Origin: Porticoccus sp. W117
GTDB taxonomy: Bacteria > Pseudomonadota > Gammaproteobacteria > Pseudomonadales > Porticoccaceae
Length of the DNA stretch: 64,000 nt
Direction of reading: 5' to 3'
Assembly: GCF_030341905.1 (NCBI RefSeq)
Contig: NZ_JATAAF010000004.1
Span: forward strand, 129,001 to 193,000
Positions 43,246-51,334 of the stretch are shown one piece after another. Under the pieces are notes generated by a model that saw nothing but the letters and a program-made list of their open reading frames with translations, was not told the DNA's origin and did no database searches. The translations under genes were made by a program, and so were the position numbers. The number at the start of each line of letters is the position of its first letter. The stretch's first letter is position 1.

Positions 43246-43920
43246 CTACTCACCATCAAAGAATGTAGACAACTGATTGCCCATGCCTTCGCAGGCTTCT
43301 GATTGCACCTGCGCGATAAAGGGCACTGGGGCAACCACGGCAATCATGTATGAGGTGCCTTCGGTATCCACCCGCACCCGGCCTTTTTCTTCCATTTCCT
43401 GAATGTCCCAGATGATGGCCTCGTAGGAAGACAGGCGATCCCAGCTGGCAAAGCCGAAGCAGCCGCCGCCTGCCGGGCTGATGGTGCAGCTCAGGGAGCC
43501 GCTACTGTCAGTGGTTTCGGTATTGCCATCGACCCACACCATGTAGCGCACGCCCATAGCGGCAATCTGGTTGGCGATGGCCTGGTCGTTCATCAGCCTT
43601 TCCATGCGGCGCAACTTCAAAGGCGCGGTGCGCGGTTCAAACCAGGGGTAAAGCTGGTTGAGGAAGTTTTGTTCGTTGACAACATCCACTTCTAATTTGC
43701 GGTTAAGGCGTTTGCCGATGCAGCTGATCAAGTCGGGTTCGGTTTCGTGGTCGCCCAGATGGCGGCGCCCCAGAATCACCATGGATTCATTGTCATTGAG
43801 GGTAATGTCGCGCACCCCGGCGTCGCGGTATTCATCGATGGTTGTGGTGGTGGAGCAGGCACCGAGTGCCAGGGTTGCTGCCGCCATGGCCAGCGCGTAG
43901 AGGGTTGATTTGATGCTCAT
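43246..43920 (-). CDS. Lipoprotein of the envelope cluster
   Basis: A 224-residue lipoprotein: signal peptide with lipobox LGAC (C22), ATG 43920 with GGAGAAGGCC upstream. The mature part (RDITLNDNESMVILGRRHLG, DLISCIGKRLNRKLEVDVVN) resembles the nucleotide-binding-like fold of CsgG/LpoB-type envelope proteins only weakly. Cys residues at about 79, 156 and 165 could form disulfides. I do not recognise the family. It is 11 bases upstream of the protease and 22 bases after the neighbouring lipoprotein, so clearly operonic. Confidence 0.72.
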   Translation of the reverse strand: MSIKSTLYALAMAAATLALGACSTTTTIDEYRDAGVRDITLNDNESMVILGRRHLGDHETEPDLISCIGKRLNRKLEVDVVNEQNFLNQLYPWFEPRTAPLKLRRMERLMNDQAIANQIAAMGVRYMVWVDGNTETTDSSGSLSCTISPAGGGCFGFASWDRLSSYEAIIWDIQEMEEKGRVRVDTEGTSYMIAVVAPVPFIAQVQSEACEGMGNQLSTFFDGE

Positions 43921-43942
43921 GGCCTTCTCCGTACCAGTGGCT

Positions 43943-44638
43943 TTATCCTCGTTCATGATTGCCCTCCACAGTGGTTTGGGTTTGCGGCTCGGAGGCCGCT
44001 GGAGTGTCGCTGGTTGCTGGTGCTGGCTGTTGCCGCTTGCGGGCGGCCTGGCGTATCAGCCAGCCTTGCACTTCCGGCACTCGCACAAATCCGGTAGTCA
44101 TACGGGCACCGGCGTCGCGCAGAGCGACCACACTGGCCAGATTTAGCGACCGGGCGCTGGATTTGAGGGTGGCGGTAGGGGTTTTGCCGTAACAAGTCAT
44201 CAGCCAGTCAGCGATGGAACTGCCATCGCCGTCGTACACCTGCATGTTGTATTTGATCCACACTTCGTAGACTTTCAGGCGGTTGTCTTTGGGGGTGGCA
44301 ATCTGGATTTCTTCCACATTGGGTACGATCACCAGATCGATATCCGGGGTGGCAGCCTCGCGAGATTCCAACAACGTGCTGTTGGCGAACATGCCAGAAA
44401 ACAGGTTGCTGTACATGCGGGTCTGGGCGTCTCCCAGCTTGATTTCAATATTGTCGCGAGTGAACACGTAGTCTTTGAAAGCGTCGTCAAAAACAATGCC
44501 GACGTCGTAGGGAATGGGTTTGGCCAGTGGGCTGGGGTAATCGCCGGTGACGGTGACGTTGGTGGAACAGGCGGACAGCAGCAACGCGCTGGCTGCAAAT
44601 AGCGGCACTAACCAATTTTTATGTGTTTTTGTTGCCAT
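43943..44638 (-). CDS. Lipoprotein of the envelope cluster
   Basis: A 231-residue lipoprotein with lipobox LSAC (C24). The mature part (IPYDVGIVFDDAFKDYVFTR, LVIVPNVEEIQIATPKDNRL, KVYEVWIKYNMQVYDGDGSS) alternates strands and helices as in LpoB/CsgG-like periplasmic domains; this is weak evidence. The C-terminal 35 residues are low-complexity (Gln, Pro, Ala, Thr). The family is not recognised. A strong inverted repeat lies just upstream. Confidence 0.7.
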   Translation of the reverse strand: MATKTHKNWLVPLFAASALLLSACSTNVTVTGDYPSPLAKPIPYDVGIVFDDAFKDYVFTRDNIEIKLGDAQTRMYSNLFSGMFANSTLLESREAATPDIDLVIVPNVEEIQIATPKDNRLKVYEVWIKYNMQVYDGDGSSIADWLMTCYGKTPTATLKSSARSLNLASVVALRDAGARMTTGFVRVPEVQGWLIRQAARKRQQPAPATSDTPAASEPQTQTTVEGNHERG

Positions 44639-44652
44639 TACTGTTATTCCCG

Positions 44653-44716
44653 TAGGGTGGATTAGCGTAATCCACCGACCTGTTTTGGTGGATTACGCTT
44701 ACGCTAATCCACCCTA
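44653..44716. repeat. GGGTGGATTAGCG inverted repeat, copy 2
   Basis: TAGGGTGGATTAGCGTAA (44653-44670) is the perfect inverted complement of 44699-44716. An inner GTAATCCACC/GGTGGATTAC pair gives a second stem. Same family as 4112-4184. It sits inside the operon between the second vWA gene and a lipoprotein, where it could affect relative expression. Confidence 0.85.
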
Positions 44717-44734
44717 CATTTATGGGCAAGGACT

Positions 44735-45712
44735 TTAATTAAGGCCATTCAGCCCCACAAAGGTTCCGCCGTTGCGGTAGCTCATCTCCCGCATCAGATT
44801 GGCGAAACGCACTGCCGATGCCGGTACGCCATTACCCATCATGTGTACCGGAAAGCCCACGCAGTGGATGCGCACCAGGCGCTGGCCGCTGCGCTGGGCG
44901 TTGAGGCGATCCACCACGTCCAATACCCGGCGCACCGACTGGCCCTGATAGTCGTCGCCGAATACGTAAATGCTGATTTTCTTGTCGCGGTCGTAAAACG
45001 AGCGAATCGCTTTTTGAATACCTTCGACCGGGCTGGAATTACTGAACGGTGTCCAGGTATTAAGCCGTTGCACAATGGCGCGGCGTCGGGTGGGGGTATC
45101 TTCAATCCAGCGATTTTTGTAGCTGGAAAACATGTAACCGCCCTGGTCGTTCATTACCTGAATGCCTTTTACCTGGGGGTAAATATCAAGGATATTGATC
45201 ATTTCCCGGCGCACTCGCGCCCAGGCGGTTTGCATACTGCCGGAGGTGTCCACCACAAAAATGACGTATTCGCTGTCTACCGGAATACCGCCCACGGTGT
45301 CGTCTGTACGTTTGTGGTCGGCGCCCAGCAGGCGCTCCATTTCCTCGGTGAGAATCTGTAGCGCCAGGGTGAGTTCTTCTTCCTCAGTGGTATCCACCTG
45401 AGAGACCGCCTTGCGTTGTTTTTCCACACTGGCCAATTGTTCCTGTAAACGGGCGATTTTCAGCTGCAGGTTGGAGAGTTGCTCCTCTTTGGAACGCAGC
45501 TGACGGTTGATAACAGTGGTTTCGCCGCGGATATCAAACAGCTCTTTTTGCAAGTCCTTAAAAGAGCCATCCAGGTCGGTAGACTCCTCAAATGCCGTGC
45601 TTTCGACAGTTTTGGCGATCAGCAGCAACAGCACAATGGCGCCAAAACCACAGCTGATCACGTCCAGAAAGGAGATGTTCATTTCGGCCACGGAGCTGCG
45701 TTTCTTTTTCAT
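44735..45712 (-). CDS. vWA protein with ExbD/TolR-like membrane anchor (II)
   Basis: A 325-residue protein. N-terminal basic residues precede one membrane helix (about 13-33) in the context NISFLDVISCGFGAIVLLLL, matching the ExbD/TolR/MotB pattern in which the Asp (here D17) carries protons next to an ExbB-type channel. A coiled coil (about 50-130) leads to a periplasmic von Willebrand A domain with metal site D155-T-S-G-S-M160. It lies 10 bases after a paralogue of the same layout and in an operon with an ExbB/MotA-like channel gene. I infer that it is a moving arm of a proton-driven complex. Confidence 0.82.
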   Translation of the reverse strand: MKKKRSSVAEMNISFLDVISCGFGAIVLLLLIAKTVESTAFEESTDLDGSFKDLQKELFDIRGETTVINRQLRSKEEQLSNLQLKIARLQEQLASVEKQRKAVSQVDTTEEEELTLALQILTEEMERLLGADHKRTDDTVGGIPVDSEYVIFVVDTSGSMQTAWARVRREMINILDIYPQVKGIQVMNDQGGYMFSSYKNRWIEDTPTRRRAIVQRLNTWTPFSNSSPVEGIQKAIRSFYDRDKKISIYVFGDDYQGQSVRRVLDVVDRLNAQRSGQRLVRIHCVGFPVHMMGNGVPASAVRFANLMREMSYRNGGTFVGLNGLN

Positions 45713-45722
45713 TGTTCGTCTC

Positions 45723-46787
45723 CTATGGCCAATCTCTGGAGGGGCTTAAAAACGACCCCTGGGTGGCCAGCGCCAGGCGCCAGAATGCTGCCGCAGCCGT
45801 GGGGTCGCCCTCGAAGGGGAACAGCACTACATTCACTGGCAGGTTGTTGGGCAACGCTTCCAGGGCGCGGCTGAACAGACGTTCCCGGTCACGCCCGGTA
45901 ATGGTGGCGCGGCGCGGCGGTTGATGCCCCTGGGTGGGCAGGCCGTCAGTAATCAAAAACAGGTTGTCCGGGCGCGGCTGCAACTGGTTGATGGCGCCAA
46001 ATGCGTTGATCAGGCTGGTGCCTTCTCCGGGCACAACATCGTTCAGGTTGTCGAACAGTTGATCCAGTTCCTCCGGGTCGGCGACGCTGGCGTAGTCGCT
46101 GTGGTCCAGCTCCACCACCTTGTTGGTGTCGGTGTTAAAGGTGACTACCTGCACCTGGGTGGAGGGGGGCATTTGCGATACCAGCCACTCCACGGTTTTC
46201 AGTGCCCGTTGCCATTTGTCAGCGCGCTTTTTTTCTGCATCACTGCGGTTGCGGGTGATCACAGTATTGACGATGTCTTCCGCTAACATGCTGGCAGAGG
46301 CGTCCAGTAGAATCAGCACGTTACGCCCTCCCAGCTTGATGCCAGTGAGGTATTGGCGATCCCCCTGGCCCACAAAACGGCGGGTGTCGTTGGCGCGGGA
46401 CTGGTCTTCCAGGGTAGAAATTTCCTCTTCCAGCTCTTCCACTTGCTTGCGCAAGGTGGCGACTTTTTCTTCCGGGTCGGTCTGGGCGCTCAGCTCCCGT
46501 TCCAGCTGTTGGATACGCTCGACAATGCGGTCGGAAAGCCCCTGGGCTTCGTCGTTGTTCTGCTCCACATCCGCCAGGGTGTTGCGCAAAATCACCAGCT
46601 CCTCACGGCCTTCGCGAATATCTTCCTGCAGCAGTTTTACCTCGGCGGCGATATTGGGGTCGGCGGTGGTGATGGTGGTGGGGTCGTGCTTGAGAATCAA
46701 AAACAGCAGAGTGACGGCGCCAAAACCACAGGCCATGATGTCGAGAAACGACAAGCTGAAGGGACTGAAGCCACGTTTTTTTGCCAT
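45723..46787 (-). CDS. vWA protein with ExbD/TolR-like membrane anchor (I)
   Basis: A 354-residue paralogue of the next gene. Membrane helix at about 13-33 in LSFLDIMACGFGAVTLLFLI with D16 in the ExbD/MotB proton-carrier position, then a long coiled coil (about 48-130, heptads such as ATLRKQVEELEEEISTLEDQ). The vWA domain has a metal site D162-A-S-A-S-M167, where a Ser-to-Ala change in the first SxS position still leaves DxSxS-like spacing. The domain ends with an unusual FWRLALATQGSFLSPSRDWP. Two different arm proteins suggest a heterodimer. Confidence 0.82.
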   Translation of the reverse strand: MAKKRGFSPFSLSFLDIMACGFGAVTLLFLILKHDPTTITTADPNIAAEVKLLQEDIREGREELVILRNTLADVEQNNDEAQGLSDRIVERIQQLERELSAQTDPEEKVATLRKQVEELEEEISTLEDQSRANDTRRFVGQGDRQYLTGIKLGGRNVLILLDASASMLAEDIVNTVITRNRSDAEKKRADKWQRALKTVEWLVSQMPPSTQVQVVTFNTDTNKVVELDHSDYASVADPEELDQLFDNLNDVVPGEGTSLINAFGAINQLQPRPDNLFLITDGLPTQGHQPPRRATITGRDRERLFSRALEALPNNLPVNVVLFPFEGDPTAAAAFWRLALATQGSFLSPSRDWP

Positions 46788-46802
46788 GCTCCTGTGCGCC
46801 CC

Positions 46803-48062
46803 TTAATCCACAACAATCAGTTGCAGACGGTGTTGCTGCAGTTGGATGATGGCGCCGGGCTGCAGCGGTGACGGAGCACTCACATCCACTTCAGAGGGTG
46901 TTTGCAGCACCAATCCGGAGCCGTTATTGGTCAACACCAAATCTGCCTGTTCAGGCTCACAGGGTTCCACATCGCTGCCTGTAGCGCGCAACGCCAGTTG
47001 CTCGCCAATGGCCAGTGCCCGATGGCCCACCAGCAGGTGGCTGGCTTGTGGCGCAGGGGTAGTGTCGGCGACGGGTGCTTGCGCAGCCACTTGCAGAGCG
47101 TTGATAAGATGCAGGGATTGGGGATCGCTACACAGCTGTTGCTGGTGACCCAGGCAACCTTGTAGCACGGCATCACTTGCCAGTACCTGATGCTCTCCCA
47201 AACGTCGCCGCAGGCCGGGAATCTGCGCTGCCCGGTGGCTCAGGTACAGGGTTTCGCCGTTTTGCCACAATTCTTCCACCGCCTGTTGCAGTTGCTTGAG
47301 ACGCGCCTCGGCGCTGGCCAACAGCGGTTCGCGCATCAGGTTGATTTCAAAGTTACCTTTGCCGCTTTTCAGTGACACTGCGACCTGTGGTTCCCGCTGC
47401 AAGCTGGCGAGCCAGTGGGGCAGTTGGTCGTAGAGCTGTTGCTCACCCTCAGCGGTGTGCAGTGGATCGTAGCGGTACTGGCTAATAAACTGGTCGGCCA
47501 CCTGATGGGCCCAGTGGTCCAGCAGTTGTTTCAAGCCCAGGTTGCTTACCGCTTCATGGTCAACACTGCACAGTTCACCGCGCTTATCGAGGCGGGTGAT
47601 CAGCGACTGATGCTGTTGGATATCAAGGTGCAGTGCGGTGCCAGTTGGCGGCTGTGTGCTCACTGCTGCCAGAGCACTGTCCACCAAACCCACTGCTTCA
47701 AAAGGCAGTGCCTTGGCCAACCCCAACAGCAACCCCAGTTGTTCGCGGTTAAAACTGCCGGGCACGGCGAGAATGACTTGTCCGGGCTCGCCGCTGTCTT
47801 TGTGAAGCTGTTGCAGTTGCGCGTAGGCCAGGTCGGCGTGGTGGCGGGCGCTGTTGGTATGAACCGCCAGAGGAGTGAGGTTAAGCTGCTGCCAGTACTG
47901 TTGGAAACTTTGCTGCGGATTTAGCCAGGCACGGCTGCGAGCGGCCTCACCGGTGACAATACCGCCATCCGCCAGTCGGGCAAAACCGGGGCTGTGTTGC
48001 CAGTTGTCGGCACTGCTGCCGTGGCCGATGGCGCTGTCGTTGAGGTCGAATACTGCCAACAT
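46803..48062 (-). CDS. Degenerate Hsp70/actin-fold protein with FHA-like tail
   Basis: A 419-residue cytosolic protein. Residues 1-330 follow the Hsp70 ATPase layout: MLAVFDLNDSAIGHG, then VILAVPGSFNREQLGLLLGL (compare the DnaK VPAYFND region), VDSALAAV in place of EPTAAA, and LYLSHRAAQIPGLRRRLG in place of the GG-containing adenosine motif. Key glycines and the catalytic set are altered, so ATP hydrolysis is doubtful. Residues about 340-419 (VGHRALAIGEQLALRAT, DLVLTNNGSGLVLQ, GAIIQLQQHRLQLIV) look like a small FHA-like beta sandwich. It lies between the channel and vWA genes and is probably the cytoplasmic partner. Confidence 0.6.
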   Translation of the reverse strand: MLAVFDLNDSAIGHGSSADNWQHSPGFARLADGGIVTGEAARSRAWLNPQQSFQQYWQQLNLTPLAVHTNSARHHADLAYAQLQQLHKDSGEPGQVILAVPGSFNREQLGLLLGLAKALPFEAVGLVDSALAAVSTQPPTGTALHLDIQQHQSLITRLDKRGELCSVDHEAVSNLGLKQLLDHWAHQVADQFISQYRYDPLHTAEGEQQLYDQLPHWLASLQREPQVAVSLKSGKGNFEINLMREPLLASAEARLKQLQQAVEELWQNGETLYLSHRAAQIPGLRRRLGEHQVLASDAVLQGCLGHQQQLCSDPQSLHLINALQVAAQAPVADTTPAPQASHLLVGHRALAIGEQLALRATGSDVEPCEPEQADLVLTNNGSGLVLQTPSEVDVSAPSPLQPGAIIQLQQHRLQLIVVD

Positions 48063-48072
48063 TAAAAAGACC

Positions 48073-48152
48073 TTGGTCGCACGTCTGACGTCGCACGTCG
48101 CACGCGGTATTGGTTTTTAGCGTGCGACGTCAGACGTGCGACGTGCGACCGC
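48073..48152. repeat. GACGTGC-type inverted repeat inside the operon
   Basis: GGTCGCACGTCTGACGTCGC with ACGTCGCACGC (about 48076-48104) is inverted-complementary to the GCGTGCGACGTCAGACGTGC block at about 48120-48150, around a short AT-rich loop. Same family as the outer arms at 32880-33040. It separates the channel gene from the Hsp70-like gene. Confidence 0.85.
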
Positions 48153-48195
48153 TTTCCAGTGGCTCGGGCTTCAACTGTCTTCAAGGTCATGTTGA

Positions 48196-48996
48196 TTAGT
48201 CAGTCTTTAAGTGTCTTAACAGTTTGCTATCCACATAGCTGTGGCTGTCCAGCACCAGGCGTTCCTGCAGCAGTTGCAGTTGGTGCACCAGGAACATCAC
48301 CACGATGCTGATTACCAGAGCGATCAATGTAGAGTTAAACGCCACACCCAGTGCGGCGGTGACACCGGCGATGTCGCCCTGCACCGCTTTGTCTGCTTGC
48401 CCCAGGGCTTCACCGATACCGCGCACAGTGCCGATAAAGCCGATGGAGGGAATCGCCCAGGCGATGTAGCGCACCATGGAGAGTTCCGAGTCGAGGCGGT
48501 CGGATTCTTTCTCGCAGGTGTCGTTGCTCACTTCCGACACTCCCTGGATATTGCGGGTGGTGGCAAAGCGTTGCAGGGCGGCGCTGAGAATGCGCGGCAG
48601 CAGGTATTCCTGCTGCTCTGTCGGCAGGGCCTGGATGGGGCGCGCCAGCTGTCGTGAGTCTTCCGGCAGGATACGCGAGCCCTCGTCGATCTGGATCAGT
48701 TTTAGTTGCAACAGGCTGCGCTCTTTCAGGGAGCGGCGCGCCTTGTAGCCCATGATCGCCATGGCCCAGAACATCAGGATAAAACAGGCTTCCTGTTCGT
48801 AGTCCTTGAGCACCACGTAGAGGGAGCGCTCTGCCACGACGACTTCACCGGCGGCCTCCCGTTCCAGCTGGGCCTGCATGATGGCGTTGGCGTTGGGACG
48901 GATCAGGGCCACGTAAATGGCGTGCACCATGATCAGTGACAGGATCAGGGCAAAGATCTGGAAGAAAAACTCTCTCGAGGCGGCTTGCTGTCTCAT
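48196..48996 (-). CDS. ExbB/TolQ/MotA-like proton channel protein
   Basis: A 266-residue inner-membrane protein. Hydrophobic helices lie at about 10-32, 66-86, 175-195 and 214-238. The third and fourth match the ExbB/TolQ core: WAIPSIGFIGTVRGIGEALG and ITAALGVAFNSTLIAL-like GVTAALGVAFNSTLIALVIS, with the conserved small residues and Thr that line the proton path. An extra N-terminal helix and a cytoplasmic loop (90-170) fit the family topology. Its natural partners are the two vWA proteins with ExbD-like helices in the same operon. Confidence 0.88.
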   Translation of the reverse strand: MRQQAASREFFFQIFALILSLIMVHAIYVALIRPNANAIMQAQLEREAAGEVVVAERSLYVVLKDYEQEACFILMFWAMAIMGYKARRSLKERSLLQLKLIQIDEGSRILPEDSRQLARPIQALPTEQQEYLLPRILSAALQRFATTRNIQGVSEVSNDTCEKESDRLDSELSMVRYIAWAIPSIGFIGTVRGIGEALGQADKAVQGDIAGVTAALGVAFNSTLIALVISIVVMFLVHQLQLLQERLVLDSHSYVDSKLLRHLKTD

Positions 48997-49039
48997 GCTT
49001 GTTTACTCATGTTTGTTCTCTCATAGCTTTGATGGCCTG

Positions 49040-49243
49040 TTAAATATCGGTAGGGAAGGGCACGGAGTAATCTTCCGACAGCTCTTCCGTGGGTTTGAAA
49101 ATGACAGGCTTTTTAGCTTTCTTTTTATCGTTCTCTTTGGACTGCTCCTGGCCGTCTTTCTTCTCTGGTTCTTTCGGCTGCTCCGCCGCGACGGCAGCGA
49201 GAGTCAGTAGTGCAGCGGTAACAAATGCCAATCGCTTTTTCAT
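49040..49243 (-). CDS. Small exported lysine/glutamate-rich protein
   Basis: A 67-residue protein: signal peptide (MKKRLAFVTAALLTLAAVAA) followed by a strongly charged segment (EKKDGQEQSKENDKKKAKKP) and FKPTEELSEDYSVPFPTDI. ATG 49243 has AGGA seven bases upstream; the open frame begins two codons earlier at TTG. It is 44 bases before the channel gene and 24 after the PEGA gene, so is part of the operon. No family recognised; it may bind another cluster product in the periplasm. Confidence 0.7.
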   Translation of the reverse strand: MKKRLAFVTAALLTLAAVAAEQPKEPEKKDGQEQSKENDKKKAKKPVIFKPTEELSEDYSVPFPTDI

Positions 49244-49266
49244 GATCAATTCCTGTTTAGTCGTTG

Positions 49267-51333
49267 CTACTCAACGTAACGGGCGATGCGAAAGCCGACA
49301 TCGTCACGGGGTGCCTTGCCGTAGTCGCGGAACGACAAGCGCAATTCAGTGATGCTGCTGTGGCGCCAGCTGGAACCGCGAATCACGTGGAATTCGCCAT
49401 CTTCCGGGCCGGTTGGGTCTACTACCTTCTTGCCGCCCAGGCTGATTTCAATGCCGTAAAAATCGTTGACCCACTCCGCTGCGTTGCCACTGAGGTCGTG
49501 AATGCCGTAGTGGTTGGCGGCAAATTTACCTACTGGCGCGGTTACTGGGTGACTGTCGTTGTAGCCTTTGACCACACTAGGGGTGATTTTCGCCGCGGAA
49601 TTATCGGCGTAGTTACCGGCTCCGCTGGTTGGGGGGTAGGTATTGCCCCAGCTGTATTTCAGTGGGTAGTTACCGGTGTGACGCGCCGCCCAGGCCCACT
49701 CCGCCTCGGTGGGCAGGCGGTAACCGGTGGCGTCGGCGTTGATGCCGGTCACTTTGTTGTCTTTGGTTTGGTAGAACAGCGGCAGGCCTTCGCGGGCGCT
49801 GAGCCAGTTGCAGTACAACGCCGCTTGCTCCCAGCTGACATTGACCACAGGCTGCTTGGCGCTGGACAGGGTGACGCCTCCGGTCTGGCGAGAGAAGTGA
49901 GTGCTGTCAAACGCCATAAAGTCCTTGTTGGTGACTTCATGAGTGGCCAGGTAGAAGGGCCGTTTAAGGATCACCTGGCGCTGCACCTCGTTGGCACGGC
50001 GGCCCGGCTCACGGCGGGATGCTCCCATGGCGAACACGCCTTCCGGGCGGAACAGCTTTAATCCCTGACCCAATTCGGTGTTTATCTGCTTGGGAATGGC
50101 GGCCCAGCGGGCTTGGGTTTCGGTCAGCAGTTTGAATTGCATCAGCTGCTCAATGCCGGGGCGCGGGGTGAAGTTGCGGCTCTGGCTGGCGTAGCCCTTG
50201 CGGCGCACTTCGATGCGGTGGGGCTTGGCGGGCAGGGGGAAGCTGTCGCCGCCATTGCCGCGCAATGTGCCGTTGATAAATACCTGTGCATCGCTGGGGG
50301 TGGTGGTGACCTGCAGGGTGCCGGTTTCCGCTGCCAGTTTTACTGCCAGCTGTTGCTCGTTGCCGGACGGCACGGTGACCGAGCGGCGGCTGGTGAAATA
50401 GCCTTCCAGAAACAGGGATAGGTTGTGTTGGGTACCTGGTTGTAGTTCCAGTTCCAGAGGTGTCTGGCCGCGGAAGGTGCCGTTGACGGTGACCGAAGCC
50501 CCTGCCGGGTTACTGCTGAGACGCAGCAAGCCGTCCACTTTGTCGAGCACAATATCGTCAACGGACAGGGATTCGCCGGCGCCCACCTGCAATTTCTTAT
50601 GCCAGGATTTATGCCCCGGCAACTGGACTTTGACTTCTTCTCCCCAGGTGAGCAACTCGGTAGTGAGTGGTGTGACGCCGCGCTTTTCACCGGAAACAAA
50701 CACATCGGCCCCGGCGGGGCTGGAGGTTAACTGCAACTGGCCCCAGGCCGGGTCAAGGCTGACGTCCAGCTCCTGAGTCTGATCCAGACCAGTGATATCG
50801 ACAGTGAGGCTGCGTGTAAAGTGACGCGCTGCTGCCAGTTGCAACTGGTGTTCGCCAGGGCTGAGGTCGCTGAGGCGCAGCGGGCTCTGGCCCACCACTT
50901 CGCCATCAAGGGTTACCTCTGCTCCCTGGGGCTGGCTGCTCAGCTGTAGGTGGCCGGGTTTTTTCTCAAGAATCAGTTCAAAACGCTGGTTGTCATCTTC
51001 GCTAACATCGATTTGCTGAGTCAGGGTGTGGTAGCCCTCGGCGCTGGCGCGAATGGAATAATTGCCGGGGCGCACCAGGTAACTGTCGGACAGCTGGAAC
51101 ACCAAACCGCCTTCCACCTCCACCGAGGCACCTGCCGGGTCGGCGTCAAAAAAGATCGCTTTGGCGGTGAGCAAAAACCAAAGAACTGTCGCAGCGAACA
51201 GCAGCGCCACGGCAATGGCAATGGCCACCGGGTGTACCCGCTTGCGGCGCACAATGGGGCCGTCGAGGGGGGCAAAGTCCGCTGGCGTGATGGTTTGTGG
51301 AGACTCTTTTGAAGGCTGTGAATTATCGGCCAC
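49267..51333 (-). CDS. Membrane-anchored PEGA-repeat protein with FGE/SUMF1-like domain
   Basis: A 688-residue protein: cytoplasmic N-terminus, one membrane helix (about 35-55), then about five PEGA-type beta repeats (about 60-400, e.g. SSPAGADVFVSGEKRGVTPL, SSNPAGASVTVNGTFRGQTP), then a formylglycine-generating-enzyme-like domain (about 440-688, EVTNKDFMAFD, GYRLPTEAEWAWAARH, GIHDLSGNAAEWVNDFYG, VIRGSSWRHSS). The cysteine pair needed for sulfatase activation is missing (SSWRHSSITEL), so it is probably a binding domain. GTG 51333 is one base after the upstream stop; an open frame from GTG 51372 overlaps that gene and lacks a ribosome binding site. Confidence 0.86.
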   Translation of the reverse strand: MADNSQPSKESPQTITPADFAPLDGPIVRRKRVHPVAIAIAVALLFAATVLWFLLTAKAIFFDADPAGASVEVEGGLVFQLSDSYLVRPGNYSIRASAEGYHTLTQQIDVSEDDNQRFELILEKKPGHLQLSSQPQGAEVTLDGEVVGQSPLRLSDLSPGEHQLQLAAARHFTRSLTVDITGLDQTQELDVSLDPAWGQLQLTSSPAGADVFVSGEKRGVTPLTTELLTWGEEVKVQLPGHKSWHKKLQVGAGESLSVDDIVLDKVDGLLRLSSNPAGASVTVNGTFRGQTPLELELQPGTQHNLSLFLEGYFTSRRSVTVPSGNEQQLAVKLAAETGTLQVTTTPSDAQVFINGTLRGNGGDSFPLPAKPHRIEVRRKGYASQSRNFTPRPGIEQLMQFKLLTETQARWAAIPKQINTELGQGLKLFRPEGVFAMGASRREPGRRANEVQRQVILKRPFYLATHEVTNKDFMAFDSTHFSRQTGGVTLSSAKQPVVNVSWEQAALYCNWLSAREGLPLFYQTKDNKVTGINADATGYRLPTEAEWAWAARHTGNYPLKYSWGNTYPPTSGAGNYADNSAAKITPSVVKGYNDSHPVTAPVGKFAANHYGIHDLSGNAAEWVNDFYGIEISLGGKKVVDPTGPEDGEFHVIRGSSWRHSSITELRLSFRDYGKAPRDDVGFRIARYVE

Positions 51334-51334
51334 G

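Noticed and set aside
44653-44716. Transcription terminator within the cluster
   Set aside because: The stem is strong but has no T-run on either side and the same sequence recurs at 4112-4184, so it is better described as a dispersed repeat.
44735-48996. Zorya-type anti-phage system
   Set aside because: There is a MotA/ExbB-like and a MotB/ExbD-like pair, but the B partners carry vWA instead of OmpA domains and no ZorC, ZorD or ZorE helicase/nuclease gene is present.
49267-51333. Sulfatase-maturating formylglycine-generating enzyme
   Set aside because: The catalytic cysteine pair is absent and no sulfatase gene is in the window.
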